Assembly (NCBI GenBank): GCA_038380435.1
Contig: JAWZYU010000011.1
Span: 77,435,501-77,499,500 of the forward strand
Reading direction: 5' to 3'
DNA length: 64,000 bases
Source of the DNA: Ryuthela nishihirai
Lineage: Eukaryota > Arthropoda > Arachnida > Araneae > Heptathelidae
Position 1 is the first letter of the stretch, and each line of letters starts with the position of its first letter. Below the pieces are notes generated by a model. That model did no database searches. It worked only from the letters and a program-made list of their open reading frames with translations, and was not told the origin of the DNA. Shown here piece by piece: positions 33,970 to 45,327 of the stretch. The position numbers and the translations under genes were made by a program.

Positions 33970-36288
33970 GGTGTTTTCTGGCACAAAGGCAATTAACTCT
34001 TGTGCTAGAAAACACCATGATGTGCCAAACAAGGCAAAAAGAACAAAAATAAAGACATAAAAATTATGTAAATCCAGTAAAGTGTAAAAAGTCAAAGGCA
34101 GGAGGTAAAAAGGAATTTATCACATGTAAAATGTGTGAGTGTAAGAGGTTAGACATAAAATCGCGAAAGTTAAAATGTAAGTGACAATCAGGGTTAAAAG
34201 CTGGCCATTGAATTAAAATAGTTAAAATGGTGTCACATAACTCGCACTTAGGCACATCATCCAACCTTAGCAGAAAAGAATGTATGATAAATAAATGACC
34301 TAACCAGAGCTGAGTAAGTGCATTTCCTCCTTGTGATTCCTATGAAAACATGAGTGCCACTGTTGGACGATAGGCTTGATCTCGAAAAATTTGTTATCAA
34401 TTTGTTCTGGCCAAGATCATTGCATTGTGTTGGGTTGTTTTACCTCTGAGCAGTACTTTTTTGCACACAGTGGTCTACAAGGCACAGTCTTCTGATCCCA
34501 AAGGCTCAGAGAAGGTTGGGGGAGGTGACCCACTGGGCAGTTTTTGGGAGACATGGGAGGCTACCATCAAGGTCATCCAGTGTGTTCTTTAATGTGCACA
34601 GAGTATGGCTTAACATCCCATCCAATGGATAGCACCCTTTCCAAGCCCACTGGTGTCCTCTACTGACTGTGGGCATTGCAGGGAGTTTTGTGGAGATAAA
34701 TCATGATCATTGCCACAGTACCCCTGAAGTTCAATAGAAAAACACTGCTGTAAGTCCAAGTACGGAACTGGCAGTGGAGAGCTGGACAGGGGTACAGCAT
34801 ACTTGGCAACTGCATCAGCCAAGTCATTGCCCCTAATGTGACTGGACACCAGCAAAAGAGAATGGTGGTGGTGACTGCCAGACAGTGGAGCTACTGGTGA
34901 TCTTTGAAAGAACAGGGTGAGGCCGAAGCCTCACCAAAGTCTGTAATGAGCTAAGTAGGTGAGAGTAAAGTACACACAAATGATGATGCTTAGCAGCTAT
35001 GTGGCCCAAGGTGAGAATGACAACATGCAATTCTATAGTGAAGATGGAACACTGCTGTGGAATCTAATGTGCAATGATAATATCACAGCAGACCATGGCT
35101 GATAACACTGATGTGCCAGACTTCAAGTCATCTGTGAAGACAGGCAAGAAGTCCAGGTGATCTATTTGGCATGGTGGCTGGAAAACAGTTGCTGGTACAT
35201 TCAGTCAGGTGTAAAAGCCTTCCCCATCCTGCAAAGGGAAACATCACAAAAAGAGGAAACAGTGAGCCACGATAGAAGTGGCTTGATTGTTCACTAGGCA
35301 ACAGGGAGTCATGGTGGAAGTGACTCAGTTCAACCTCAATAGAGTCAACTTGGCAACTCTAATCAAGGTTGATGTTTCTAAGATAGCCTCAGACATGCAA
35401 ACTTAAAGGACATATGGCAATCGGACGATTTGTGTCATCAGTCTGCTCCACATGAGAGGGAGAAGACCTTGAGGATGTTCAACATCATTACCTGCGAATG
35501 TCATACTTGGTACTGCAAAGAAGGTTGTAGTATTCTAAAAACCACGAGTCTGGAATTCACTGTTCTTTCTAACACCTTGTACATGCAGCTTGTCAATGTG
35601 ATGGGACAATAATTGTAAGGGATCCTTTCCTGGCTTGGGGAAGGCCTCCCACCAGAATTCTAGAATACTGCAACTGAGAATGAAAAATGCAGTCCGAAGT
35701 GGGATGGCCCTGCAGAGATCGCAATTTAGATGTATACTGCAGGGACAACTGCTGACAGTGAATAGACACAGATGATTTGTCAGTCTGAATGTAAAGAATA
35801 TCAACTGGTGAAGTGCAGAAGGCCCCCATGCAAACATGATGGTTAAAGGGGTGCAACACATTCACCACTGAATACTGGATGGAGTTGTACACCTGGGATC
35901 CGTAGTGCAGTGTACACTAGACAAGTGCACAGTATAGGCAGAGCAAAAAATATCAGTCAGCTTCCCATGCGAGGGAGGAGAGGACCTTGAGGATGTTCAA
36001 CACTGCATGCACTTGAACCTGAGATTATGTATATGGGATAAAAAAAAAAAGCCAATTTCCAGTCAAAGATGAGACCAAGAAACTTTGTCTCCATCACAAT
36101 TGGAATGATGGTACCCCTGGGCAGGAGTTTGGGGTCAGATGAAGATTACACTTGTGGCAAAAGTGTATACAAGCAATCCTCTGTGGGGAGAACTGAAACC
36201 CAATGGTCATCACCCAAACTGAGAGACTGTTAAGGATAGGGTGCAGTTGTTGTTCAATGACCCTCCTGCTGGATGATGAGCAAATAAT
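33970..36288 (-). mobile_element. Jockey/I-like LINE, copy B, rearranged 3' fragment
   Basis: It starts (3' side) near 33970 and passes through 3' UTR (compare GACCTAAGTGG at 22390) and RNase H-coding sequence at 34850-35400. A block at 35420-35660 then reads RT (FPKPGKDPLQLL on the minus strand) out of the order seen in copy D, before returning to later sequence up to 36288. This suggests an inserted second LINE fragment or a rearrangement. A SINE lies at 34424-34704. No intact frame. Confidence 0.7.
34424..34704 (-). mobile_element. tRNA-derived SINE, 5'-truncated, in LINE copy B
   Basis: The family body is recognisable through GGGAGGCTACCATCAAGG- and GTGTTCTTTAATGTGCACAG-type blocks. The tRNA head is missing. 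The 9-bp duplication GATCATTGC is at 34415-34423 and 34705-34713. Removing the insert restores LINE sequence homologous to 56145-56175. Confidence 0.85.
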
Positions 36289-36940
36289 ATTTTATAAATA
36301 ATTAAATTTTACCTGAATCAGAATAGTGTGATGAAATGCAATTATTAAAATAGAATCATCTGTCTTAAATGTCAGTTGAATTATTTTACCATTTTCTTTT
36401 CCAATTGTTTTGCACTCAAATAACATTTGTATATTCCAAGTAAATGTAAACTATAGCATGTCGTTTTATTTTCTTATTACCAATGTGGACATTTTGCAAC
36501 ATCACCAAATCCACCGAACAATGCAATAATGTTTCTAACAGAAATAAAAAAAGCATTAAATAAATTGCTTTTATATATATAAAGCTATCAATAGTCATGT
36601 AAAATAAATAAGATGAAAGCTCTTCAGCACCTAAAATAAAGGATAGAATACATCATAAGTATGGTGCTGATAGTAAAATTTCAAAACTTTAACCATATTT
36701 CTTAAGACTCTGAATAGAATATCTAATGAAGCTTAAAAATTATAGTCCAATAATTTTCGTTAGCTCTTTTTTTTGGCAAATTAAGAAAAATAAAACATCT
36801 TCAATATTATGGAAATCATGCAAAATTTTACAAACATTTCCATAACAAATAAATTAGCATTTGTTCTATACCCTAATTTTCCAGCTTATTGTATACTTAA
36901 TATTTTGGTTACCTATATATGTATTGATCACAAATCTTAC
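36289..36940. other. intronic sequence, nothing recognised
   Basis: AT-rich intron immediately 3' (gene sense) of the PAM2 exon. Confidence 0.45.
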
Positions 36941-37827
36941 CTGTTTTGTATGGTTGAAGATTGTGGTGGTGGTGGTGGTGGAGAAAAAGTCCAAGTGCTT
37001 GATGTTAAAGACCCTGCTGATGATAAACTGTGGCCTGATGTTGCATTGGTTTTAGTGTTCCAAGTAAAGAGTTCAGAGTCTTTAATACTGCTTAATGACA
37101 ATGGGGATTTGGCAATACTGCCTGGAGTAGCATGTGGATCATCTTCAATGTTTTTAATCCGAGAAGTTCCTTTCCATGGTTTTCCTGGCTCAAATTCAGG
37201 CACAAGATCATTCAAATTGTAAGAGGACTGGGAAGAGCTGGATGTGGAGGGATTAGTGGAAGATGTGGCAGGAGAGTCTTTGTCTGAGGCACTAAGAAGT
37301 TTGTTAGAAACTCCCTCACCACTAGATGTGGAATTGTTTGCAGATGCTGTAATGATGGTACTTTCATTATTAGAAGTAGCAGAGTTGCTACTACTTGCAG
37401 GCTCATTGGTATCTGACCAGGAATCACTTTGAGAACGAGGTAGATCAGACCATGTGTTTTCACCTAGTGGTTGCAAACTAGTTGATGAATGAGAACCAGG
37501 TCCAGAGGACAGGTTATTAGTTGATGACGACTTTGAAACAGAACCAGGGGCACGACTAAATTCATTGGATGAACAGTTGTTGTTATTTCCTTCCCTACCA
37601 CATCCAGTATTTTCATTAGCTGGGGGAACATCATCTTTTTCAAAGGAAGGCAACTTCCATTGGTTTAGACGTGAATGGTTCTGTGGCACAGAATCTTTGA
37701 CTGAAAGGTCACGGAATTCTGAATGAAGTCCATTTATGGAGTCTAGATTAGATTTCACAACTTCAAAAGCGGACGGTTGAGGAATTTGGAGGGATGGATG
37801 CTGGATTGGCAGCTGTAATTGTTGCTG
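36941..37827 (-). CDS. GW182/TNRC6 exon: S-rich middle region with PAM2 motif
   Basis: An 887-nt exon, minus strand: acceptor TTTCAG just above 37827, donor GTAAGA at 36935-36940. It starts in phase 0 with QQQLQLPIQHPSLQIPQ and ends with two bases (AG) that need the T of the next exon. The block SEFRDLSVKDSVPQNHSRLN is alignable with GGLSVKDPSQSQSRLPQW of human TNRC6. The key motif DLVPEFEPGKPWKG (37168-37209) is the PAM2-like motif that binds the MLLE domain of cytoplasmic poly(A)-binding protein. It is followed by the conserved IEDDPHATPGS. Between them lies a Ser/Asn/Thr-rich low-complexity stretch with scattered Trp. A polyproline run, coded by a CCA/CCT-type repeat, is near 36960-36985. 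It cannot be an independent gene, because its only upstream start is a non-ATG codon inside the intron. Confidence 0.95.
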
Positions 37828-37961
37828 CTGAAACAAAAAAAGGAATTAATTTTCTTGATTAATTTTTTTTACATATTACAGTTTTCTTAAAAAACTCAGC
37901 ATTTGATATTATTTTACTTTTGCTATTTTTCCCGAATACAACATAACCACATTTATTCAAT

Positions 37962-38955
37962 ATTAACCCTTCCAGGGTCCCTGACAGACAAAAATGTTGA
38001 CAGTACCCAAAATGAGAAATTCAAGACATCTATGTTAGTTTTTTGTACAACAAAAAACTATGATTTAAAAAAAAATAGGAATTGCCATTTGAACATTTTC
38101 TTACATATATCTTTAAAAAATATGCAATTCAAGCTTGAGAAAAAAATATTTTTTCATTTGATGTATGATGATATTTTATTAAACAATAGTATAAATAATA
38201 TATTAAAGCATCTGATTGCCATTTTTCTTAGAAACACTATATGGTATTGCTTATTTGTTTCTTAATGTTACTCTTTAACTGAAGCAACCTTCTGATTTAA
38301 GCTCACAAGTTGATTTGAACTATTATCAACAAATTTTTCCTTAAAGTTTCCAAATTCTCCTGAAAATGAATAAAAAAACCCACTATTTTTTAAAAAAAGG
38401 AAGATTTTGGAAGCAATTACGAAGTACATACCCCTGTTTCCCCCCCCCCCCCCATTTTACAGTCTTCTCTGCCTTAAACTTATTTCACTACTTTTAGAAC
38501 TATTTTTATCATTCAAATAATTTATCCCAGCATTCTATGTGTCTTTCCCACTCTTCAAATTAAAAATATAGCAAAAAAAAGTCTTCATGATCATACTTTC
38601 TTCAAGACTGGCTGCAGCGCAGTGTCACACGACATGGGAAAGAAAGATGTAAGTGTTCTAATTGCTGGCTCACACATGCAAGAGTGGGGGGCGCCAGCTG
38701 CGTGTAGTTGTTTACATAGATGATTTAAATCCAAATACTTCCTCCGCACATAATATTAGATATACTCCCTTTGTAAAGTTAGTATTTTATTTCCTTTTTT
38801 TATAATTAAACTTTAGTTTCCATTTATGTAGATTCACTTTATTTCTGTAAATTATCGATCTTTTGATTCACTGATTATTTGGAGTTATGCTACATTGGAT
38901 GGCCGGCTTACAACTTGTTGTTGTGGATATTTTATTTAACATCACATTAGATGAG
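37962..38955 (+). repeat. AT-rich dispersed repeat R1, copy 5
   Basis: It begins TTAACCCTTCCAGGGTCC like copy 1 and continues with TTGCCATTTGAACATTTTCT (copy 1 near 2262). It ends in the block GTTATGCTACATTGGATGGC with GTGGATATTTTAT (copy 1 near 3283-3340). No transposase relic is inserted here, which supports calling 2290-3130 a later insertion in copy 1. A poly-C run lies at 38441-38452. Confidence 0.6.
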
Positions 38956-38959
38956 ATAG

Positions 38960-39445
38960 GTTAGGTGAGTTAGCTTCTGCCACACCGAGATCAGAGCCTG
39001 TAGCAAGATGGTGTAAAACACACATCGATGATAATGCTTAGTTGCCATGTTGTCGAAAGGCAAGACTGATAGCAGGCAACTTTGTAGTGTAGATGGAACA
39101 CTGCTATGTGGTATGGTCAGCTAAGATGATATTACAGCAGACCATGGCCAACCCCCATCCATGTGCTGAACTTTGAGGCATTTGTAAAGATGGGCAAGAA
39201 GTCCAGGTGCTCAGCACAGTAGCTGACAAAGAATTGCTGGTACACAGTCAGGTGTAGAAGCCTACCCATTCTGCAAAGGAAAAAAATGCCAGTAAGGGAA
39301 ACAGCAAACTATGGTGGAAGTCACATAGCTGTCAACTGGGCAACACTATCATGATGGATGTTAATGTCTCTGAGGTAGCCTCAGGCATGCAGACCACAAA
39401 GGTGAATAGCAGCTGGGTGATTAGCATATAGAATTTCCCACTTTG
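38960..39445 (-). mobile_element. Jockey/I-like LINE, short fragment C (RNase H region)
   Basis: Matches the RNase H coding part of copy D (about 56330-56780): GATGATGCTTAGCTGCCATG-like sequence near 39025 and CAGCAGACCATGGCCAA near 39133, then GGCAAGAAGTCCAGGTGCTC. No intact frame. Confidence 0.7.
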
Positions 39446-40640
39446 GAGCTAGTGGTCATTGGCAAGATAGATCATGAACTTTATCTCTTTATTCTCTGCA
39501 CAAGCAATGATAATAAGACAAAGTGGGTTAATGGATTACATCCTTGAAGTGGTTCCTAATGCCAGATGGTTGCAATCAAGAAAATTCCAGTGAAAATGAA
39601 GAATGGTTTGGGTTCAACTGTGGAAATTGCTTTCATAAAAGTGACTTATGAATCCATGAAAAATTAATGCATTTTGCAAGTAAATGGGTAGTGCCACTGA
39701 ACAACTTTATATAGAAGTAGAGATATTTATAACTAATTATAATTTCAAAGTTGTTTTGAAGATTAATTCTGGCTCTTGTGATTAGTTTATTTCATGGAGA
39801 TATTCAAAGTGAGTTGAATGTTGGGCTTCAGAGAGTTACATAGGTTTTTATTTAACATTCAAAATAAAAATTCATGCAATGAGAGTAACTTCATTATTTG
39901 CTAAGAAAAAAGGACAATTTCAACATATTCCCAAAATTTAATAGTTTTCTGTCCAAAAATGAACTGGTTATTGACAAAAACATATATGTATAATAAAGTA
40001 CATTGTCTCATTCTGAACTAGCAATCTGAAGCTTATGATTTAGTGGAAGCTGAACGAAATAGCTATGTACATAATCCTCTCGAAGTTAAAATAAGTTGTT
40101 GCTCTCTGATTTGTTGTGTAAGGGACAAGCCGTTTCTTACAGCTCTGTTCACCTTGAAGACCTGAAGCAGATATGGGTCTGATCCGGCAGGAAAATCACA
40201 CTTCTTTCCTTGGATTTTCATGGGGCAATAGGAGTGCTTCAGACACCACAAGAACTGTGGTGCTTTATGGCAACAGCATCCCTATCTCCAGAGGAGCAGA
40301 TTCCAGGGAGCTAGAATCTTATACAGAAAAGACAACTCTTCCTGGGACTCCCATAGACATCTCAGAGTTTGGTTGCATTACAGCACTTAGATGGACTGAC
40401 AACTAAACATGTATAATCATTGCTCACAACTACAGTATTAATGATGATATTGGATCTAATTAGTTGTGTAAGGCACAAGACTGTTTTTTAGAGCTAACCT
40501 GCAACAAAACTTTACAATCAGAATTTAAAAGGCATACACTAACCAAGTTTCAGATTCACAGAACAAGGGAACACTCAGAAGTTTCAGGCAAAGCAGTACC
40601 TTTTCTGATGCCATCTACTACTAAGTACCAGTATCATCCT
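39446..40640. other. intronic sequence, nothing recognised
   Basis: Short reading frames on both strands at 40063-40406 have no family features I recognise. No repeat shared with the rest of the window was seen. Confidence 0.4.
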
Positions 40641-40644
40641 CCTT

Positions 40645-42944
40645 AAGCAATCATGGGCTATAGAGGTCCAGCCAGACCACACAATTTAGTATGGCCAAAC
40701 CAATGGAGTCTCTCTCTGCACAATATGCTGGTCAAAGGAGGTTGCCAACTCCTTTGCCTAACCTCATCATTACCTATAAAGTTGAACCACCTAATGCCCA
40801 AGATACTGTGTAAGCATCTGGAATCAAAAGCATCTAGCTTCCTGTTATCTTGTTTACAAAGTGTCCAAGTTTCACTACCATAACTAACCCTAGAAAGAAC
40901 CAAACTATTATACAGTCTAATTTTAGTCTTTAGGTGCATATGCCTATTTCTCCACACTCTCCATAGATTCTTAAAAGTCCCAGCAGCAATCACTATTTGT
41001 CTGTTAATCTCATGCCATACATATCACCAGTATCTGTTACACAGCTCCCAAGATAATTAAAAAGTGATATTTGCTCAAGATTACAACAATTCAGATTACC
41101 ATATATTTCCGCAGATAAGACGACCTTCAGATAAGACGAGGTATAAATTTTCGTCAAAGTTTTATAGTTTTAGCATATATCTGTCCTATAAGACGACCCT
41201 AAACTATCAAACGGCCTATGAATTTAGTTTAGATCGGCGATCATCATCTGGATAATAATACTGTATAGCGTATACGGAATTATGTCCTATTCGCAAACAT
41301 TCGCACTGATTCGGGTAATGACCTTGACTATTCACAAAAGCGTCATATGGACTATTCTATTTTGTGGACATACCCTACTCTGTACTAGTAAATAATTACG
41401 GTTTGTCTGTTTTTTCCTCAGTAGCTCAATAAACATAACTTTTAATATTTATTTTGTTTTAGTATTGTTTTACTATTACAATGTAATGTATTATTTACTA
41501 TTACAATGTAATGTATTATCATATGATAGATTTTTCGATAAGTTGTAGTAATTTTCAAGATTAGTCGCAGTCGGTGGTGAGTAATTTGTTTTATTTTATA
41601 ATGGTTTCAATTTATATAAATTTCAATCTAATATTTTTTGTATCTGTCCTATAAGACCGGATTTTGGGGGCCTTTTTTTATGATTCAACTATCGTCTTAT
41701 CTGTGGAAATATACGGTAAATGAATCACAGCCTGCCTGACTAATTTTCATCACTTCAGTTTTCTCTCTGTTTATAACCAAACCTACTCTACTACCAGTCT
41801 CATCAACGGCTCGAATGAAAGAGTTCATCTCATCAACATCATTTGCCAAAAGGGCTAAATCATCAGCATAATCTAAATCAGAAATTTTCTTATCTCCAGT
41901 CCATTTAAGGCCAAAATCTTCCCCTTGCAATGAATTTTGCATAACGTAATCAATAACCAAACTAAAGAGAAAAGGAGACCAAATGCAACCTTGTTGAACA
42001 CCAGAAGTAATGCTAAACCAATTGCTACAAGCCTTACCAACTCTCACACACGACTCAGTATTATTATTATAGAGAGCTTTCATTAGGTTAACTAACTTTT
42101 CTGGTATGCCATATGATCTCACAATCAACCAAAAATTATGCTGATCAATAGAGTCGAAAGCCTTTTTGAAATTAACAAAGCTAGCAACCAAAGGTTTCTG
42201 AAACTCCAAACATTTCTCAAGAATCTGCCTAAGTGAAAATATCTGATCCACACATCCCCTACCACTTCTGAATCCACATTGCTCATCACACAATTGACTG
42301 TCAAACAGATTCTTAATTCTATTAAGCACAATCATGGAAAGAACTTTACCTGGAACAGAGAGTAGGCTGATACCCCTATAGTTATCACAAGAACTGCAAT
42401 CACCTTTTTTGAAAATAGGGATAAGAATAGCTCTGGTAAAATCCTTAGGAACCATCATAAAAGATATTCAAAATTTCAGTCATCCAAGTGGTAACTGAAA
42501 CGTTCCCAGTTCTAAGCATTTCCGTAGTAATTTCATCTAACTCTGGGGATTTATGTATTTTAAATTTAGAAATAGCCAAAATAACTTCAGACTGTGTTAT
42601 AGGGCCATCATTAAAGCCAGTAATGCATCTATCATCATTGCAAACAATGGGAGTAGAACTAACCACATTGTTTAGAACCTCTCTGAAATGCTCAGCCCAC
42701 CTAGCCATGACAGAATCTTCACCTTCTATAACCTTACCTTGTTTATCCAACCCTGTACAACTGTTCATTTTCTACCACATAAAATATTAAGTATCTGGTA
42801 TAGCTCTCTGCTGTTGTGCTAACTGCTTCCTCAGCTCTGTCAGCCAAGCCATCAAGCCAAAGATTCTTATCAGCAGCTAACTGATCCTTTACATGTTTAT
42901 TAAGCTCTCTGTAATGTTTCCTATTAGGACTAGTAGGGTATTGA
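40645..42944 (-). mobile_element. RTE-like LINE (copy T2): RT and C-terminal region, 5'-truncated
   Basis: From 42944 downward the minus strand reads QYPTSPNRKHYRELN, the RT fingers (IFKKGDCSSCDNYRGISLLS), CGFRSGRGCVDQIFSLRQI, TSGVQQGC and the catalytic box DLDYADDLALLAND, then EMNSFIRAVDE (42458-41697 frame). After a MITE at 41099-41716 it continues to SYGSETWTLCKQDNRKLDAF and a 3' end near 40645. It overlaps and extends copy T1 (about 85-90% similar by eye), so T1 and T2 together outline one family. A frame break lies near 42450. Confidence 0.88.
41099..41716. mobile_element. pogo/Tigger-like MITE in LINE T2, TA target duplication
   Basis: Inverted ends begin ACCATATATTTCCGCAGATA (41099) and finish TATCTGTGGAAATATACGGT-like at 41716, flanked by TA. 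The sub-terminal TAAGACGA repeats recur several times. It resembles the ends of the 28490-29007 element and also sits inside an RTE-like LINE. No transposase fragment is evident. Confidence 0.8.
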
Positions 42945-43599
42945 AGATGACGATGAAGACTTAAATGAAGATAAGTATGATGTGAATCAAGGCCTATATT
43001 TGGATCCGTTTGAGATAAATATTCACACAAATCAGGCACTGCGACTTAGTGCAGATAATTTGAAAGTATTTAAAGAACTCAGAAAAATCTGTCAAACGTT
43101 TCACAAATCTCCTTGAATAATGACAGGCTTCAATATTTTGTAAAGGAGTAATTCAATGGAGAAGAAAAGAAACTTATCTTAGACTGCAAGACACAGTGGA
43201 ATAGTCTCCTTTCTATGATTGAACATTTTCTAAAGCTAAGGAACTGCATTCCTAAGGCTCTATGAGTACTAGCTTCAACAGAAAAGGTCTTTGGGGAGAA
43301 ATGGAATTTGTTAAATAATCTCGCTGAAACTCTTCATTTGAATTTGTTTTGTAGATTCTATGCTCTGAAGAAGCAACTTTATTTAAAGCGAACATGCTTG
43401 TGAAAATTTGCCTTAAGGAACTAGACAATAAGGAAAATCCTATTGCTGCCAATCTCAAAGAATGCCTTATCAAACGCTAATCATCAAGACGACAAAACGA
43501 AGTCATTTTATTCTTCAGAAATTTAACCAATCCAGAGGATTTATAAATGAATCGTCTGATTTATTCCCTTTACATTCCAGGCAAACAGTCAAGAAAATA

Positions 43600-44085
43600 G
43601 CAGAACCTGCATTTATTAGGCTTTTTCCTAATGAATGTCAAACATACTAAATATTGAGATAAACACAGATAAACTTGACGGTGGAACATCCAGTAATATG
43701 CATTTTGACATCGATTTCAATTTTAGAGGAAAAATTGCCTGAGCCGGGTGGTATACAACCTCCTGATAACATGTCAGGTGCTCTGGACCACTGAGCTACG
43801 GGCTGCCGATCAAGATCTCCTCTAATTAACGCTATGAACATTCCCTTTATGTCACATATAGGCATTAATTTAGGCAATTTTTAGCCCTAGCAGCTAAATA
43901 ATGTTATCAGGAGGTCGTGGGTTCGTATCCCACCCGGCTCTGACAATTTTTCCTCTAAAATTGAAATCGACGTCAATGTGCCTATTACTGGATGCTCCAC
44001 CATCAAGTTTATCTGAGTTTATCTCAATATTTAGTATGTTTGACATTCATTAGGAAAAAGCCTAATAAATGCATGTTCTGCTATT
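43600..44085. repeat. large imperfect palindrome with tRNA-like sequence in its arms
   Basis: Left arm 43603-43860 and right arm 43885-44083 are inverted copies, for example GCATTTATTAGGCTTTTTCC at 43610 against its complement near 44060. Each arm includes the CCTCCTGATAACATG / CATGTTATCAGGAGG-type tRNA-like segment and the tail TCCTCTAAAATTGAAATCGA. The outermost bases may be hAT sequence, so the palindrome may have copied host transposon sequence. Confidence 0.72.
43738..43808 (-). repeat. tRNA-like sequence (SINE head or tRNA pseudogene)
   Basis: On the minus strand it reads as a tRNA-like unit: CGTAGCTCAGTGGTCCAGAG (D-arm/A-box), CCTGACATGTTATCAGG (a 5-bp stem with 7-nt loop in the anticodon position), then a degenerate T-arm with CCACCCGGC. 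The loop lacks the usual U33, so it is not a credible functional tRNA. Confidence 0.55.
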
Positions 44086-44368
44086 TACAATTGACATATT
44101 TTATTTCATTGTTGTAATAATAATAATTTTCCATAATAGAGATAAATTGAAATTGAAATCGACGTCAAAGTGCCTATTTATTACTGGATGTTGAACCGTC
44201 GAATTTATCTGAGTTTATCTCAATATTTATTATCATTAGCATACTTGTAAGACATACTTTCCATCTATTGGCAAATAAAAAGCTGCTAGGGCTAAACATT
44301 GCCTAAAATAATGCCTATATGTGACATAAAGGGAATGTTCATAGCGTTAGAAGAGATCTTGATCGGTG

Positions 44369-44439
44369 GCCGGTAGCTCAGTGGTCCAGAGCACCTGACA
44401 TGTTATCAGGAGGTCGTGGGTTCATATCCCACCTGGCTC
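44369..44439 (+). repeat. tRNA-like sequence (best preserved copy)
   Basis: CGGTAGCTCAGTGGTCCAGA (A-box), CCTGACATGTTATCAGG hairpin, and GTGGGTTCATATCCCAC T-arm with a perfect 5-bp stem and B-box-like loop. The acceptor stem is only partly paired and position 33 is not T. Related copies are at 43738-43808, around 43910-43940, 51590-51650 and 52280-52350, so it is a repeat family head rather than a single tRNA gene. Confidence 0.6.
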
Positions 44440-45327
44440 AGATAATTTTACTTCTAAAATCGACCTCAAAGTGGCCATTTATTACTGAATGTCAAACCAT
44501 CGAGATAGATGAAAACACAGAGTCAGAAGTGCAAGGTGCAGCTAGAATTGCTAAAAAATGACGAAGATGACAACTTAACGCTCGAGTATATGAGCGATAT
44601 GAATAAATTAGAAATGCTGCTTATGAAAGCTTCCATAGATTTTAATGTCAATGATGAATTTAAATACTTTGAAGCCACATTAAAAAAGAGTAAAAATTTA
44701 GAGTTTTTACAAAATTTACCTTAAACCAACGAGTGTTGAATCAGAAAGAGGCTTTTCAGCTGCGGGCCTTTTTTTTATCTAAGCTTCATTCAAGAATGAC
44801 AGATAATACCCTTAACGCCCTTTGTTTCGTAAGATGTCATTTTCAACATAGCGATAAAATCTAAATTTAATTATATATCTTTTCTTACAAGAAGAGTTTT
44901 TTTTTGTTTTCTAGGTAAATGTTTTTTATTAAAAAATTTTATTTCAATGCTTTTTTCCATAATAGAGATAAATTTTAATTTTATTCTTTATATTTTTTTA
45001 CAAGAAGTTTAATTTTTGTTTTCTAAGTATAGATTTTTAATTAATTTTTTTTCAATTCTAAATTGTCTGTATGGTGTATTATTTTGCCTAAAATAGAATA
45101 TGTCAATTGTCAAAGTTCTAATTTTTTTCATATGCATACATATGATGTTGCCCTTTTTGTCATTTTTTTTACCAAAAAATAGATGATAAACTATGCTTGT
45201 TAAGAGTTAAAATCTGTACCTTTCATTTTGGCTTTTAAAAATGACTATACTTTTCGGTTAAAACTGGTTTTTAAAAAACAGATAGATTAAAAACCGGCTT
45301 TTAAATTTTCGATTATTCTTCAACCCT

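Larger units (their letters stand above)
42945..45327 (+). pseudogene. hAT-superfamily transposase relic with 3' end
   Basis: The N-terminal part abuts LINE T2 at 42944. The plus strand reads LDCKTQWNSLLSMIEHFLKL (43180-43240), a hAT signature. After a disrupted middle, 44680-44850 gives KPTSVESERGFSAAG, the C-terminal hAT dimerisation motif, then remnants of an ALCFVRCHF-type ending. The 3' noncoding part extends to CAACCCTA near 45327, the type of terminal sequence used by hAT elements. Numerous stops and frameshifts are present, and 43600-44500 is filled with tRNA-like and inverted repeats. It is inactive. Confidence 0.82.

Noticed and set aside
40063..40406. Overlapping open frames on both strands as a possible host exon
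   Set aside because: No family motif, no convincing splice context, and it is not needed by the GW182 gene model.
44369..44439. Functional tRNA gene
   Set aside because: The T-arm is good, but the acceptor stem pairs poorly, position 33 is not T, and the unit occurs in several diverged copies. It is a tRNA-derived repeat.
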